Shown: in pieces, positions 18,119 through 32,240 of the stretch | Position numbering within the stretch: position 1 is the stretch's first letter | How the letters are laid out: every line of letters begins with the position of its first letter | Source: Megalonaias nervosa | Taxonomy: Eukaryota; Mollusca; Bivalvia; Unionida; Unionidae | Reading direction: 5' to 3' | Assembly (NCBI GenBank): GCA_016617855.1 | Contig: JAECUM010006808.1 | Span: 1 to 64,000 of the forward strand | DNA: 64,000 nucleotides | Translations under genes and position numbers: made by a program | The notes under the pieces: model-generated | The model's database searches: none | The model's input: only the letters and a program-made list of their open reading frames with translations | Told to the model about the DNA's origin: nothing

Positions 18119-18221
18119 GGGTATGTGTAGACCAACAAGTAGGTCTCCGTTTTTTTTTTCTACTGTCCAAAAAAAAAATAAAAAAAAATGCGGAGACCTA
18201 CTTGTTGGTCTAGGGTATGTG
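18119..18221 (+). mobile_element. 85-bp hairpin insertion with 22-bp inverted arms and 9-bp target duplication
   Basis: Arms TAGACCAACAAGTAGGTCTC+CG at 18128-18149 and its exact reverse complement at 18191-18212 flank a T-run/A-run centre. The 9-mer GGGTATGTG is present directly on both sides (18119-18127 and 18213-18221), and copy B has a single GGGTATATG at the same place. This is a non-autonomous, MITE-like or foldback insertion. A 9-bp duplication suits Mutator-like transposases better than hAT (8 bp), but the element is too short to classify. Confidence 0.8.
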
Positions 18222-18350
18222 AGAAAGTTAGTTAGTGGGTCGGAGTTTCATCCCGGTATCTTCCTCCACCAGATATACTGCCCACATGTATAGCCTATCA
18301 TGTGCTAACAAATGGCCTTAGACCCCCAATAATAATAATAATAATAATAA
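18222..18350 (+). repeat. SINE-core-like segment and (AAT)n microsatellite
   Basis: The stretch GAGAAAGTTAGTTAGTGGGTCGGAG ... TTCCTCCACCAGATATACTGCCC resembles the 3' core of tRNA-derived SINEs I associate with molluscs; the equivalent lies at about 28600-28710 in copy B. It is followed by (AAT)n at about 18327-18351. Confidence 0.45.
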
Positions 18351-19215
18351 TTTAAAAAACCCAACAACAATTGAATCAATAATTTCATTAAAATGTTTGA
18401 TACCTCTGAATTGTAATTCCTACTTAAATAATATCTACTGAAAGGCGTAATAAGAAATAAAGGAAAAGTGGAAGACGGACGTGCTCTCGACACCAAACGT
18501 TTATTCCTTTACATCGCCACCAAACTGCTTTAAACCTTGACTTGTTTCCTAGCATGCAATTGTAGTAGACCTACAGTGTTAGTCATCAACCCTGATTTAG
18601 GGGTCGAGGTCTTACTGCCGAAACAGCGGCGCTCTGTAGCTTATTCCGAAGTCGACAAACATCGGAACAAGAAGTCAAATTTTCAGAAATGTCTTACACA
18701 CTTGGCACCCCATATCGTCTCTTTTCTACTAATTAAAGTCATAATGTTTTAGTGAGACTTTAGTTCCTCTGGTGTCTTTTTCTAATAAATTCAAATTCTC
18801 ATACAAACAAATGGACGCGTTTTTAAGTTAAGTTGGCCTACATTTTCAGTTGGCTGGAGAGCGACAGAAGCCGTGAATGCTGTAATCCTATTACGTTGAT
18901 GTAGGTTTCTTTAACGAAACGAATAAAAATATATTAATATTGAAGTAAGTGTTTAGATAGCTTTATTTCGTTCAAGATACTTATCATCTTTTTAACCGAT
19001 TTCGGCATTCCCGGCTTCCATTAATTATTTATTATAAATCATCTAGCCATTTGGTTTTTGTGGAATGATTATTGCCTGAAATAGACGACAATGGTTTTCA
19101 AAATGCAATATCCAAAGCATTGTACAGTATATTGAACGACTCGGACCAACCTTTTTTTAAATTGATTTATATTACGTTGTGGTTTTTTGGGGGGATTGGG
19201 GTTGGGGGAGTATTT
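18351..19215 (+). other. Noncoding duplicon sequence
   Basis: Partly collinear with copy B (28710-29100). No supported gene; frames of up to 71 codons in this stretch are not conserved in copy B. Confidence 0.4.
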
Positions 19216-19523
19216 TAACATGGCTTAACAATTTTATTCACAGTGCTACGATGTCTGCAGTGCGGCAGGTCGCGAGTTCGAACTCAGGCCGAGTCATACC
19301 AAAGACTTATAAAAATGGTACTATCAGTTGCCTCGCTTGGCGCTCAGCATTAAGAGGTTAGTGTTAGGACTGGCCGACCTGGTGACAGGATAATGTGACT
19401 GGGTGGGACATATTGCTACCTGCCAGTGGCATGATGCAGCGCTAAACATCACTATAAACTGCCCCACTGTAGGCTGCGTAGCGATATGGCTGAGAAATTG
19501 TTAAAGCTACGTGAAAAAAAAAA
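19216..19523 (+). mobile_element. tRNA-derived SINE, rearranged copy
   Basis: From about 19268 the plus strand carries a B-box-like GTTCGAACTC, the body GAGTCATACCAAAGACTTAT, CGCTTGGCGCTCAGCATTAA, and a tail ending TTGTTAAAGCTACGTG. Upstream, 19216-19267 is a piece of the same SINE's tail in reverse orientation (compare 40882-40940), so the A-box half of the head has been replaced by an inverted tail fragment. Related copies lie at 40632-41190 and 56096-56260. Confidence 0.7.
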
Positions 19524-20213
19524 TCGAAATCACTCCCACTAAAATATTAACTTCAAAATTTTGTGTTTACGTATGAAATTGTCACGTAATGTTATAAACT
19601 TTTTTTAGTGTTAGTAATAGTTGTAATAATCTGAGCAATGTTAGGATCAGTAGTATTAGCACATGTGGTGTAGTTGAGGTGGTTGTCATTTTATTCCATG
19701 GATGGTGGTTATTAATTCTATATTTGTGTCACAGATTGATTTCGTGACCGACCACGCATCGTTGTTTGTCTGCTTTACCAGATGTGGCTCATGTCCTACC
19801 TTTGCTTTTGACAGGGCAGTATTCTGATTCCAATCACATTTACTGACTGATATATTTTGATTATCATCGGTATCAAAAGTTCAGTAACGAGGCAAAGCTG
19901 GCAAAATTGTCACCATATATCAAACCCTACTGCTCCAGCAGTTTACCTCACTGAAACCAGGAAGAAGAGCTATTGATAGTACTTTGCGGCATAAATAGTT
20001 TATTTATCAGATAGAAGAAATAAATCAAATAAGAGGAATTGAACATCACTCATTTTTTAATGTTCGTACTTCTCGCAGTCTCTTGATCGGCATGGATCCT
20101 TCAGAGTCGACGATAGTATGTTTGAACGAGACTAGGTTCTATGACGTATTTAAAATTTCAGAAATAATATAAAACAAAGCCTTAATTTTATCTCCAAACA
20201 GAAACAGCTAAAA
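19524..20213 (+). other. Upstream/promoter-proximal region of collagen-like gene, copy A
   Basis: No coding frame. The sequence from about 19557 to 19975 and 20030 to 20213 aligns with 30560-30965 and 31600-31768 in copy B, which argues that it contains the 5' flank and leader of the duplicated gene. ATAAAACAAAGCCTTAATTTTAT just before the ATG is shared by both copies. Confidence 0.4.
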
Positions 20214-20518
20214 ATGAAGAAAGTTATAGTTTTTCTTCTCCCTGTGCTTGCTTTTATTCCGGCACAAGGACTATGTGAGTTTTGCACGAGGCTCTATCTT
20301 TCTGCCCGTCGTCTGTTTGTATATAAATCCGTCTCTCCGTTTATAAGTTAAAGTCATCTTTAGAGACATTCATCTGTTTTACTGAATTCAGATGATCTGG
20401 CCTTCGTGGAATTTTTTTCTCGTTTTTGCACTGTACGCGAGTTCTCAGCAAAACGTAAAAGCTAGTATTTAATGGCTAGGAATTTGTGAGTCACGTACAC
20501 TAGATTCAGTTCTCTTTA

Positions 20519-20705
20519 GGTGAGGAAACATGATTTGCAAGAGGTTATGGGCGGTGAGAATGAACAGTTAGCAAAGACACAGAACTACAAGACTAATCTT
20601 CTCAGTCTTGTACATCCGCTCGATACAGTACATGGAATAAACTTTTCTCATATATTTTTTTTACGCAAGGATGACCCAAAAATGAGATCAGCGAATTCAC
20701 GGTAA
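20519..20705 (+). other. Conserved inter-exon block, candidate alternative exon (copy A)
   Basis: Preceded by a TCTCTTTAG acceptor-like tract and strongly similar to 32081-32195 in copy B, particularly ENEQLAKTQNYKTNLL versus HEQLAKTQNYKRNLL in translation. The shared open frame is phase 0, whereas the signal-peptide exon ends in phase 1 and would hit a stop if joined directly, so it is either non-coding, in an alternative transcript, or decayed. Confidence 0.4.
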
Positions 20706-20920
20706 GTAATTATGAATACACTATATTTCCCAAATGAGTCAACATGGTAGTGATATTGCCAGACTGGAGAAAGCGCAAATTTATAAAATATATAATTATA
20801 TTACCATGTACCTACATCAATAGGAGCCACTGATGGTATAAAGCAAACCTGACATATATTCACATATTCACATCATTTGACGCAAGTACACAGGTTAAAC
20901 TTAAACAGTATCTTTTTAAA

Positions 20921-20957
20921 CAATTATTATTATTATTATTGATTCTTGCTAAGAATG

Positions 20958-21038
<81 letters not shown>
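20921..21038 (+). repeat. (ATT)n and long (TA)n microsatellite
   Basis: A short ATT run at 20924-20940 is followed by about 80 bp of TA dinucleotides (20959-21038) inside the intron of copy A. At the equivalent site in copy B only ATTATATATGTA is present, so the expansion is specific to copy A. Confidence 0.9.
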
Positions 21039-21042
<4 letters not shown>

Positions 21043-21332
21043 ACGAATGAATGCTGCTTCGAACGAACCTTACCTTTGTAACCTATTGGGTTATGACTAT
21101 CCAAAAGTGATATTCAAAGCAGACGATGCTGATGATGAAGATGATGATGTGAGGACTAAATTCTTATAACGTTGATGGTATGTGTATTTTTTAAATTGCA
21201 TTTCAGGTCCTCCTGACGTTCCAGGTGAGGCTGTCGTGGTGTTTCTGGTGTTCTTGGTATAAAAGGAGTAAGCGGTCCTCTTGGTTTTCCTGGTCGACCG
21301 GTCGACCTGGTCCCCGTGCTCCAAGTGCTTAA

Positions 21333-22776
21333 TCCCAGATATGGCTAAGCAGATATACCTCCTAGTCTTTGACTGACTACAATTACAATTCCTACTGATA
21401 CAATTACTATTACACCCACTACTATCACCAGACTAATAGAACTGATTTTAGAAAAGTTTAATGAATATGATATTTTCTTCTTGTTACTAGATTGTCAGTC
21501 ATAATTTGATATGTTCTTTGTATATGGTATATTATGCTTTTGTTTAAGTCAGTAGTGTTTAAACCAAATGGATTCGTGCTAGGGCTTCTTTGTATTAATC
21601 AATAAAGGATATGAAAGAACATCTACGTCTTGACTACGATTTTAGCTTTCATTAATGGAATAATGAATAGAACCACGCTTATCTTCCTATCGTAATGTTA
21701 TGCTAAAGTGTCAAAATTATCTCCATGTTTGAATTAAAACGTAAACTTCTGCATCCAAAGATTGTGTTCCTGCGTTTTTTCTTTTCATTTGTTTTTCGTT
21801 TGTTTTCTTACCTTTCTTCCATTCTATTTCATGTATCTCGTGAGCACAGGTGGAGGTATGCAAATACTAAAAGCATTATTCACATTTACAAAGTAGCATA
21901 CTTTAAGGTTTCAAACAGGATGTCTCCTTATGGAACAGAGTGGTATTAAAAGCTGTGCACAACAGCACATCATGCTTGAGATATGCACCGACAAGCGATA
22001 TCACTCGTCCCTGCTCTTCTTCGATGAAGTCTAGGACATATGTAAACAATGAAACGAATTCAGATGTTCACCTATTTAGCAAAGTTTGATAGTTAGTTGT
22101 ATTTATGGGCAATGTTAACTTTACGTGTAAATACCTGAAAAGAAGCGTTTCATTTTATACCTTGCATATGAGTAACGACTTTAAAAACAAAATGCCAAAT
22201 ACGATCTCTCTATTTTTCGTTTATCCCTTCTTTAATCTACCAACTTACCTACCTACTTACGTATGTACTTTTCACTCTCTTTCTCTATTGACCCTAGTAG
22301 GTCGGAATCCTCATGGACCATGAAGAAATTGATAAAAGTGAGAAATGTAGGGAACCTAAATCAACTTGATTTGCATAGATTGTATTGCTGACTACTTTAA
22401 AGTTTAATCAGTGGAAAAGAACGTGACCTCCGTCATTTCATTCGGCCCTGTCAGGCCATTGCCACAATAGTCTTTGAATTGAGAAAAGCAGAAAACTACT
22501 GGTCGAATTCGGTTCAAAACGATATGAAAAGCACAATACAACGTTTATAGCTGAGCCTTTGTGTGGTATTTTGTCATATATAACGAAGTTTGGATAATGA
22601 AGTGTCACATAAGTTTCAAGAAAGGATAATAATATGGCAAGGAGAAGTTCAAATCTCGTGAAATATATTTTTCCGAGACGTACTAAAATTCTCCGAAAAG
22701 AGCTGAACTTCCGAATTGATGTAACATTATTTCCTCCACAATGCGACATGCATACATCGATGTAACGATGTTATCT

Positions 22777-22778
<2 letters not shown>
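21333..22778 (+). other. 3' flank of copy A gene, noncoding
   Basis: Aligns with copy B from about 34532 to 35930, including CTTGACTACGATTTTAG, ATGCTTGAGATATGCAC and TTTCATTCGGCC blocks. AATAAAGG at about 21602 could be a polyadenylation signal of the gene. I see no other gene. Confidence 0.4.

Positions 22779-22825
<47 letters not shown>
22779..22825 (+). repeat. (CA)n microsatellite
   Basis: About 47 bp of CA repeats, absent from the equivalent site of copy B near 35930. Confidence 0.95.
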
Positions 22826-22828
<3 letters not shown>

Positions 22829-23040
22829 GAGCTTCCTTTAACGAACCTCCATCGTCTTTTTCATGCCTCAGCCTTCTAATAAAGAAACCGTCTCTACCAA
22901 CTAAGCTGGAAGAACAAGTGAAAGGAGCTTTTCTCCTAACGTTCAACTGTTTGTTGTTGTCGTCTCTCCTAATTCGCAACATTGAACCCTATTATTTTGG
23001 GTGCAAGGGACAGTTTTTGTGCACAAATTTGATGTTGCAT
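22826..23040 (+). other. Noncoding duplicon sequence
   Basis: Collinear with copy B 35945-36120, sharing the AAGAAACCGTCTCTACCAA and AGCTGGAAGAACAAGTG blocks. No conserved gene. Confidence 0.4.
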
Positions 23041-24106
23041 ACACCTGCCTAATATAAAAATTCATAAAAAAATACAATATACGAGTAAGGTCAACAAAGC
23101 CACGTTGAGGATATGATATTACTGGACCCTACCTAAAGAGGTGGCACTAATGTGCATTTCCGATGTGAAATCATGGATGACATGTAACAAGCTGCAGATG
23201 AATGATGATAACACCGACGCCATTCTGATTACAACACAAAGGCCTTCTCATTCACATCCTTTACCTCAAGCAATAAATATCAGCAACACTAACATTAAAT
23301 TCACAAAATCAGTACGAACCCTAGGTGTTACTCTTGACAGCACTGTCTCATTGCACCAATATGTCATGAACGTATGCAAGGCTGCATATCTTGAGCTGAG
23401 ACGCATCAGCTCCATTCGCAATAATCTTTCAGTTGATGCCACTAAAAATACTTGTGTGTTCCTTAGTACTTTCAAGACTGGTCTATTGTAATTCAATTAT
23501 GTCTGGTTCGTCTCAATATCTACTCCAGAAACTTCAAAAAGTTCAAAACACAGCTGCTCGGAATATCCTTAGAGTACCACGATCAGAGCACACCTCCCCC
23601 TGCTCTGTACCCTCCACTGACCATCCATTCGATTCAGAATCAAACACAAAATTTGTTCTCTGTGCTACGTTTCACTGACGGGCTCCAGTCCAACATACCT
23701 ATCCGACCTCACCCATGTGTACACACCAGCAAGATACTTACGATCCTCTTCTGACAATCGTATTCTCATTATTCCCACTATGAAAATGAAGTCATATGGA
23801 CAACATTATTTTGTATACCAGAGCCCAGCAACGTGGAACGAATTGCCCACTGAACTTAACACAAAGACACAGTGATCTTATTCAAGAGCACTCTTAAACT
23901 CATCCATTTCGACTGCAAGAACAGACTTAAAGACCTAATAATGTTTCCTTACCTTAAATATTTTCAGCATGTTTTCTGGTTTCTAATTTCATGATGTTTT
24001 TTTTTTGTTTTTTTTTTTGTAATCATATCATTATATATGTTTGTCTAATATTGTAAAGCGCTTAGAGCTTCTAAAGATTAGGCGCTGTATAAAGTCCTCA
24101 TTATTA

Positions 24107-24143
<37 letters not shown>
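23041..24143 (+). mobile_element. 5'-truncated CR1/L2-type LINE, 3' half of reverse transcriptase ORF and (ATT)n tail
   Basis: Translation from 23141 gives DVKSWMTCNKLQMNDDNT and RTLGVTLDS, then (in another frame from about 23463) VLSRLVYCNSIMSG and LQKLQKVQNTAARN, the characteristic C-terminal reverse-transcriptase region of CR1/L2/Jockey-like LINEs. Later fragments still show a WNELP-like segment near 23835. The 3' end has AAAGCGCTTAGAGC ... GGCGCTGTATAAAG and closes with (ATT)n, the tail style of L2/CR1 elements. Frameshifts near 23460 and later break it. Copy B lacks the insertion, so it arrived after the duplication. Confidence 0.75.
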
Positions 24144-24145
<2 letters not shown>

Positions 24146-25222
24146 AACTTATATTTAACACGCATTCACGAATGCTGAAAGAGACTCTTTTACTGGTGCT
24201 ACGATACAGTTCCTGAGAGATCTGGCAAATAAATGTGAACCGTAAAGAAATATGAACAAGTTAATTGTTGGCATGGCAACGCGAATAACGATCTGTATAG
24301 GTTGGTGCCCAGCCTATCGATGAATAAGTTCGGAAACTTTGAGGTACTTTGGCAAAAACTCATTGCACAATACAGAAATCTTCTTTGAATCGTGAATTAT
24401 AACCCAAACGTTTCTTATATGAATGGACAATGGATATACAAAACTTCTTATATTTCCCAAATCTTGAATTATCTCTAAACTAGAAGATTCCAGGTATCAT
24501 CTTACTACAGTAGATTCTTTGTGGATATTTCAAGATTAGGACCAATTCGGAAGATGACCTAAGAACGTGTCTAAATTAAACGAATAACCAATAAATTTAG
24601 AACTAAAATAGTATGAAAAGTATCCATTTCTTAGATATACTAATCGCTAATGGAAGAAAGAGCAAGAAAATGGATACATGTGTATTTTGCAAGGAAACTG
24701 GCACATCACTTGCTACGTAAAAATTAGTTTTCTTCCAAGGGATACGTTGAAATATTTATGAAAGAAAATTTGTTTTCATCTACGTCAAACGTTCAGGAGC
24801 ATAGTTAAATCCAATTCACTGCTTTTCGGTATAATTACCAGCAATGAACAAGACTTTTTCACAACATTTTCTTGCAAACTGTAGGACAGATCAGTTGAGA
24901 GTGATAGGCATGGTACAAAATCTACCGATCTAACAGGAATAGGAAAAAAGAGAAAATATTATTGACTACTTTCTTAAAAGCTTAAGATAATTTTGAAATA
25001 CCACCGACGCTGAAACAGCGGATACGTCCGGTGGCACTTTATATTTTCTTTTTAATATCTGTTACTTAAAACCTGCATGATACATACTACTTAAGTGCGC
25101 CCTCGTTTCTATTGAATAATCAAAAGGCAATTACTGATGCATGATCTATGCTTATACATACTTGCTTTCACTCCCTGATTACTGTATCTGTAACTTTCAT
25201 CGAGTAAAATCTAACATCTAGG
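24144..25222 (+). other. Noncoding end of copy A
   Basis: Collinear with copy B 36140-37187 (ATGAACAAGT, CTATCGATGAA, AACCAGCA-like and CTTTCATCGAGTAAAAT anchors). No gene seen. Confidence 0.45.
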
Positions 25223-26639
25223 TCTGGACAGTAATATTAAGAATATTTAGCTTTTTATTAACTTGTCACAGTACCTCTACTTTGAAAAGATGAAAATAAT
25301 TGAATTTGTTTTCTCTTTTGTCTTTATGCCTTGTCACAGTAAGTACGTAGGCGGGTAGGTAGTTCATCGGACTGTGATTACATTAAAGGGTGTATAGTGC
25401 AGATTAAAGTCTTATAATTTAAAATCTAACAAGCAATATTCCAAATCTCAGTATCAAAATCCAAATTTCAGCTATGAGTCAACCTGTGAAATTGAAATTT
25501 ACCGTGGAATTTTTTTTTTTTTTTTTATTTTTTTTAAAGATGTTTGGATTGTCCTGAGAATTGTGTGATTCTAATTTTTTTCGTATTAAAGTTAGAGTGC
25601 CAACTGCTGAATATGTTACCTTTATTTGAAGTCTTTTGATAGATGTAGGCATAGTTTTATGGTTTTGATGTGCATGCATTAAAAATGTGAGTATTGGGAC
25701 GCTAGTCTCCAAAGGCTTATTCCTATATAGTTTTAGGACATCCCATGATGAAGTATGATGTTCGATCTATCAAGCAACATATATTATTTTAGGACAGTAT
25801 GTATTTCCCGTTAACTGCGGAATACTATGCCTGGCTAAGGCCATTAGATATATTTCAGCAGGCATGATTGTCACCTTTTAACGTTGTAAGACGTTACACG
25901 ATGTCATGTGAAATACTAAACCTACTGTTGCCTTCTTCCGTGGGACTTGTTCTGCGACCGTGTTGGGACGTGGCACCGATCGGACACCGTAGGGAAACAG
26001 GTTCAGGTTAAGGCAATAATAAAATAAGGGACTTGGTGCTTTTTTAACAAACTCTATGTTTCTCACAGACAATAGACACCGATCTGCGACGAGTTTAGAC
26101 CAATATTTATCCTGGTATTCATAAAGCTGTATGAGCACACTAAGTACTGTACTTTATGGCCGGACTAATATTTGAGGATAGTTTGCTATGGGAACTGAAT
26201 TAATACCCTGAATCCTTCAAGACGTACACAAATTTCCCAAGCGACAGAGCAGGGTTACAACTGCAGAAATCTATTTTGTACATTATAAACTGGTTTTTCT
26301 CCCTTATAACAAAAACTCTGCTAATACCAATGTTTCTCGTATCAGTCAACCTATGTTCCCCAAAGCACACACAACTATCGTGTGTATGATGCCTTAAAAC
26401 CAGTTATCATTAGATGAAAATTGTTAGCAAACAACCAAATTGTGCACAATGAACACGCGATCAGTGGACGGCAGTGAAAGTAGTATCCCAACTGGGCGAT
26501 GAATATCTTCCCAGAAGTAAATGAAAAAAGGCAACATTAACAATTCAGAAGTATGTATTTAATACATTTCCATACAGCCGATAAACATATACAATGTAAA
26601 AAGAGATATAAAATATATATGAGATACTGAACAGCACAA
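25223..26639. other. Noncoding spacer
   Basis: No supported gene. It contains a T-rich tract at 25509-25536 and otherwise unique AT-rich sequence. Short frames here lack family resemblance. Confidence 0.4.
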
Positions 26640-27480
26640 ACAGTAATGAGAATAATATAGACGTGAATGCATTCATTAAAAAATTTACACTTCTTTCAAA
26701 TTTCAGTCTCAACTATTCAATCAAATATGCACTTTTCCTGGGTAAAACATATACCATGTTAAATTTTAAAGCATCAAAAATTCCTTCAAACACGAAGATT
26801 TATTGCAAATGTAACCAGACTCAGTTGATTTAGAAAGACTTTTTTCACCATGTGAATGAAGGAAAACCAGAATACCTTTCACAGAGTATGGATATGCCGA
26901 TTTTTAAACTGCTACAATTACAGAGAAAAATGGAAAAGTTAAATCCGTTGTAAAATGTAACAAAATGACCCAGAGAAAAAATGATAAAGAAAGCGATAAA
27001 TTAAATAAAATGTAATAGAGATACAAAGATCGAAAACCTCGGGACTAATTTCATGCTAAGTTTTAAAATCTAAATAATGGTTCTCAGATTGAATAATCTA
27101 CATTAGAAGGTCCTATTCTCGTCCTTCATATCAGTTTAATGTATTAAATCGGGTTGCACAATCTTAAACACATTAAGACAGGACGCGGATTTATCCTGAA
27201 GGAAATATTTTACAACGAGAAGGATTTAATTTGTATACCAGCCATTACATTGTTTTAAACAGACACTTTAAAATTTGACAGCAATGACTCTGAAATGATA
27301 TAGATAACAGTTGGCATGCCTGATCTAAGCTTGGCTGGGTGGACTTAAGGTACTTAATAAGAATTTTTTTTTTTCATAGTTAGCAAATTCAGTATACAAA
27401 TTTCATGGTGATTTTCAGATGAGAACGCTGCTCTGTGAATGTAAAGTACTGTAATAAACCTGACATATGTTCGAGAGATA
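26640..27480 (+). repeat. Block shared with duplicon relative C
   Basis: CAATCAAATATGCACTTTTCC at about 26718 and TTAGCAAATTCAGTATACAAATTTCA at about 27382 recur at about 57069 and 57757 with the same order and spacing. It is therefore part of an older, larger duplicated unit. No gene seen. Confidence 0.65.
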
Positions 27481-27504
27481 TAATAAGCTCTTTCAGTTCA
27501 TTCA

Positions 27505-27532
27505 TTCATACATGCATACATACATACATACA

Positions 27533-27562
<30 letters not shown>
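27505..27562 (+). repeat. (CATA)n microsatellite
   Basis: About 58 bp of CATA tetranucleotides directly left of copy B. Confidence 0.95.
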
Positions 27563-27563
<1 letters not shown>

Positions 27564-28570
27564 CTATATACCTACGAGAAGTTTTTTTATTCATAGAAGC
27601 GAAAGGCCTTTTATGAAAGTAGAGCAGTCGATTTAAAAATCGGTGGACTAACGTGTAAATCGTACAGTCTACATCAATCTGTGACGGCACAGAATAATAT
27701 TGTGTGCAGCCACTTCGTTTCATTAGCATATACTGACATTATAAAAAGAAATGCATCCATTGTAAATAGTTATATTTACTACAGTATAAAATTGGTGCAA
27801 AAACGGTTTTATTTTCTGGAAAAGACCCGCTTACTTCTAACTGTGATAACAACAAGATTTTTAAGACGGACTTGCAAATTGCAACTTTTTAACTTTATCT
27901 ATTTTATGTATTAAGTATGAATTGTTAGTGATGACTTATGATGATGAAACAAATCATTTTGATATAAGATACATACATTTAATAACCATTGCACATTCTT
28001 ATGATAAAAATGGGTTTAATTGCGTAGGTATCTCTGTAATACGCAGTCTTAGCAAATGTTGTAGTGGTAATCGAAGCAATATATTTGTAAATGTGTAATT
28101 TAATAACAATTATAGGTACTTCAGATAAGAAATGAGCTTAATTTTGTAAGCATCATTGTCATACGTAGTCTTGGCAAATGTTGTAGTAGTAATCGTATTA
28201 ATAGTTTGGTTTCTCGTTGTCAATGTGTATTGTAGTAATAGTGGTATTACCATTGGTATTAGTGGCAATATTAATCTTACATGATTAGTGATACGAGGAC
28301 AAGCGACGAGAGTTCCTGATAAACAACATTAACCTGCAAAAATCGGCAGAAATTCATATTTCCTACAGCATTACGAGCATTCACTCGTGTTGTATGTTTA
28401 GTGCTCTAAATTAGTCACCACAAAGTCATGTGACTCTCATGTAGCGCTAGAGTTTGAAATGGTGGTCAATCAAACCTACCCCTGGTAAGAATACATCTTG
28501 CAAGTTTTAGAATGTTTGTAAGAATTCAATCACAGCGTTTCATTAAAATTTAGATCTTGGCTACTTTTGT

Positions 28571-28710
28571 ACAATTAAATCTAGGACGATCCGGGTATAT
28601 GAAAAAGCCAGCCAGTAGCATCGCGTGGGTTGGAGGTTCTTCCCGGGATCTTCTTCCACCAGTTATACTGGCCATACTTATAGCCTATCATATGCTAAAA
28701 TGGAGTTAAA
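28571..28710 (+). repeat. SINE-core-like segment, copy B
   Basis: GGGTATATGAAAAAGCCAGCC through TTCTTCCACCAGTTATACTGGCC is the undisturbed counterpart of the copy A segment that received the 85-bp hairpin. It resembles the conserved 3' core of tRNA-derived SINEs. Confidence 0.45.
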
Positions 28711-29418
28711 CCCACAACAACAATAACTGAATCTATAATTCCATTAAAATGTTTGATACCGTTTAATTGTAGTTGCTGCTTAGATAATATCTATTGAAAG
28801 GCGTATTAACAAATAACCAGGGAAAAAAATCGAAAAAAGGGTTCTCGAACCCTGAAAGCTTATTCCTTTTCATCCCCACCAAACAACTTCAAAACCTAAT
28901 TTGTTTCATAGCATGCGATTATGGTGCAATTTAAAAAAAAAAAAAATTCAGTCGTGCTAGAGAGTGACCTCTCTTTCTGTGGGTCAGTCGACGATACGTA
29001 AACACATGCATGCTGTCTGACCTGTGTGAGAGACCCAGATGTGCAATCAGATTTAAATCTGTCAGTGGCTATGAACATAATAATGCATAAGTAATAAATG
29101 CTTTAAACTATTATATTGCATCAGTCCTCGCTTGTAGATGTTGTGTAAATAAAAAGATGCTTTGTAATTTTATTTTATATCTCATTTATCCCCGAATGCT
29201 ATTTATCCATCAACGACAAAACATGACGTTCATTCCCCAGTTTATATTAGACAGCATATAAATCAAGGAAAATGATTTAATTTGAGAAACTCTTTGTTTT
29301 AGTGCCACAAAAATCTCTAAAGTCTAGGTGGGGATCAAGATTTGCATCTAACAATGTCAGTAACCATATGTTTTGCTGAACTGGTCAGATTTAAACAAGT
29401 TTCGTCTGTTTGATCTTT

Positions 29419-29421
<3 letters not shown>
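28711..29421 (+). other. Noncoding duplicon sequence
   Basis: Partly aligns with 18351-18560 of copy A, then diverges. No gene seen. Confidence 0.4.
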
Positions 29422-31768
<2,347 letters not shown>

Positions 31769-32080
31769 ATGAAGAAACTTTTTGCTCTTCTTCTCCTTGT
31801 GGCATTGCTTGGTTTAATTGCGGCACAACAACCTGGTAAGTTCTGCGCTATGCCATTTCTCTTTGCCTGTTCGTCTGTTTGTATATAAATCCGTCTCTCT
31901 ATTTATAAGCCGAAGTCAGCTTTAGAGATACTCACCTGTTATATTTATTCATGAGTTCAGATGCCCTGACTTTCATAGAAAGTTTTTCTCGTTTTTGCAC
32001 TGTACGCCAATTTCCGGCAATTCGTTAAAAGCTAATAGATAATAATTGTCATCTAGTCACATATCTTAAGTTGTCTTCAG

Positions 32081-32240
32081 GGGAGTAAACGTCGTTTGCG
32101 AGAGATAATTGGCGGTGTGCATGAACAATTAGCAAAGACACAGAACTATAAGCGTAATCTTCTCGGTCTTCTACATCCGCTCGATACAGTACATGAGCTC
32201 CACCGCAAATGTCTTTTAATTCTCCTCATCATGTAATTTG
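32081..32240 (+). other. Conserved inter-exon block, candidate alternative exon (copy B)
   Basis: Follows a TTGTCTTCAG acceptor-like tract; similar to 20519-20640 in copy A, with the shared HEQLAKTQNYKRNLL peptide in phase 0. The block is cut after GATACAGTACATG by an insertion. Same frame problem as in copy A. Confidence 0.4.

Larger units (their letters stand above)
20214..21332 (+). pseudogene. Secreted short collagen-like protein, copy A (degenerate)
   Basis: Exon 1 (20214-20274) encodes a signal peptide, MKKVIVFLLPVLAFIPAQGL, ending one base into a codon before a GTGAGT donor. The collagen exon (21207-21332) follows a TTTCAG acceptor and, in shifting frames, encodes Gly-X-Y triplets such as GVLGIKGVSGPLGFPGRP before a TAA. 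At least two frameshifts are needed to keep Gly-X-Y phase, one near 21230 and one at a GGTCGACCGGTCGACC repeat near 21295. Copy B is the better-preserved paralogue. Between the exons lies a block conserved with copy B (20519-20700). The product would be a tiny secreted peptide; which collagen-like family it belongs to is unknown. Confidence 0.55.
16397..25222 (+). repeat. Segmental duplication, copy A
   Basis: Collinear with copy B (27583-37187) over its whole length, with anchors such as AGGCCTTTTATG near 16420, ATGCATCCATTATAAATA near 17500, ATCGGCAGAAATTCATAT near 17877, AAAAGTTCAGTAACGA near 19877, the signal-peptide exon near 20214, the collagen exon at 21207, and CTTTCATCGAGTAAAAT near 25197. 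Substitutions and indels are numerous, so the duplication is old. A-specific insertions are a solo LTR, an 85-bp hairpin, a SINE, a (TA)n expansion, a (CA)n run and a LINE. Confidence 0.85.
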
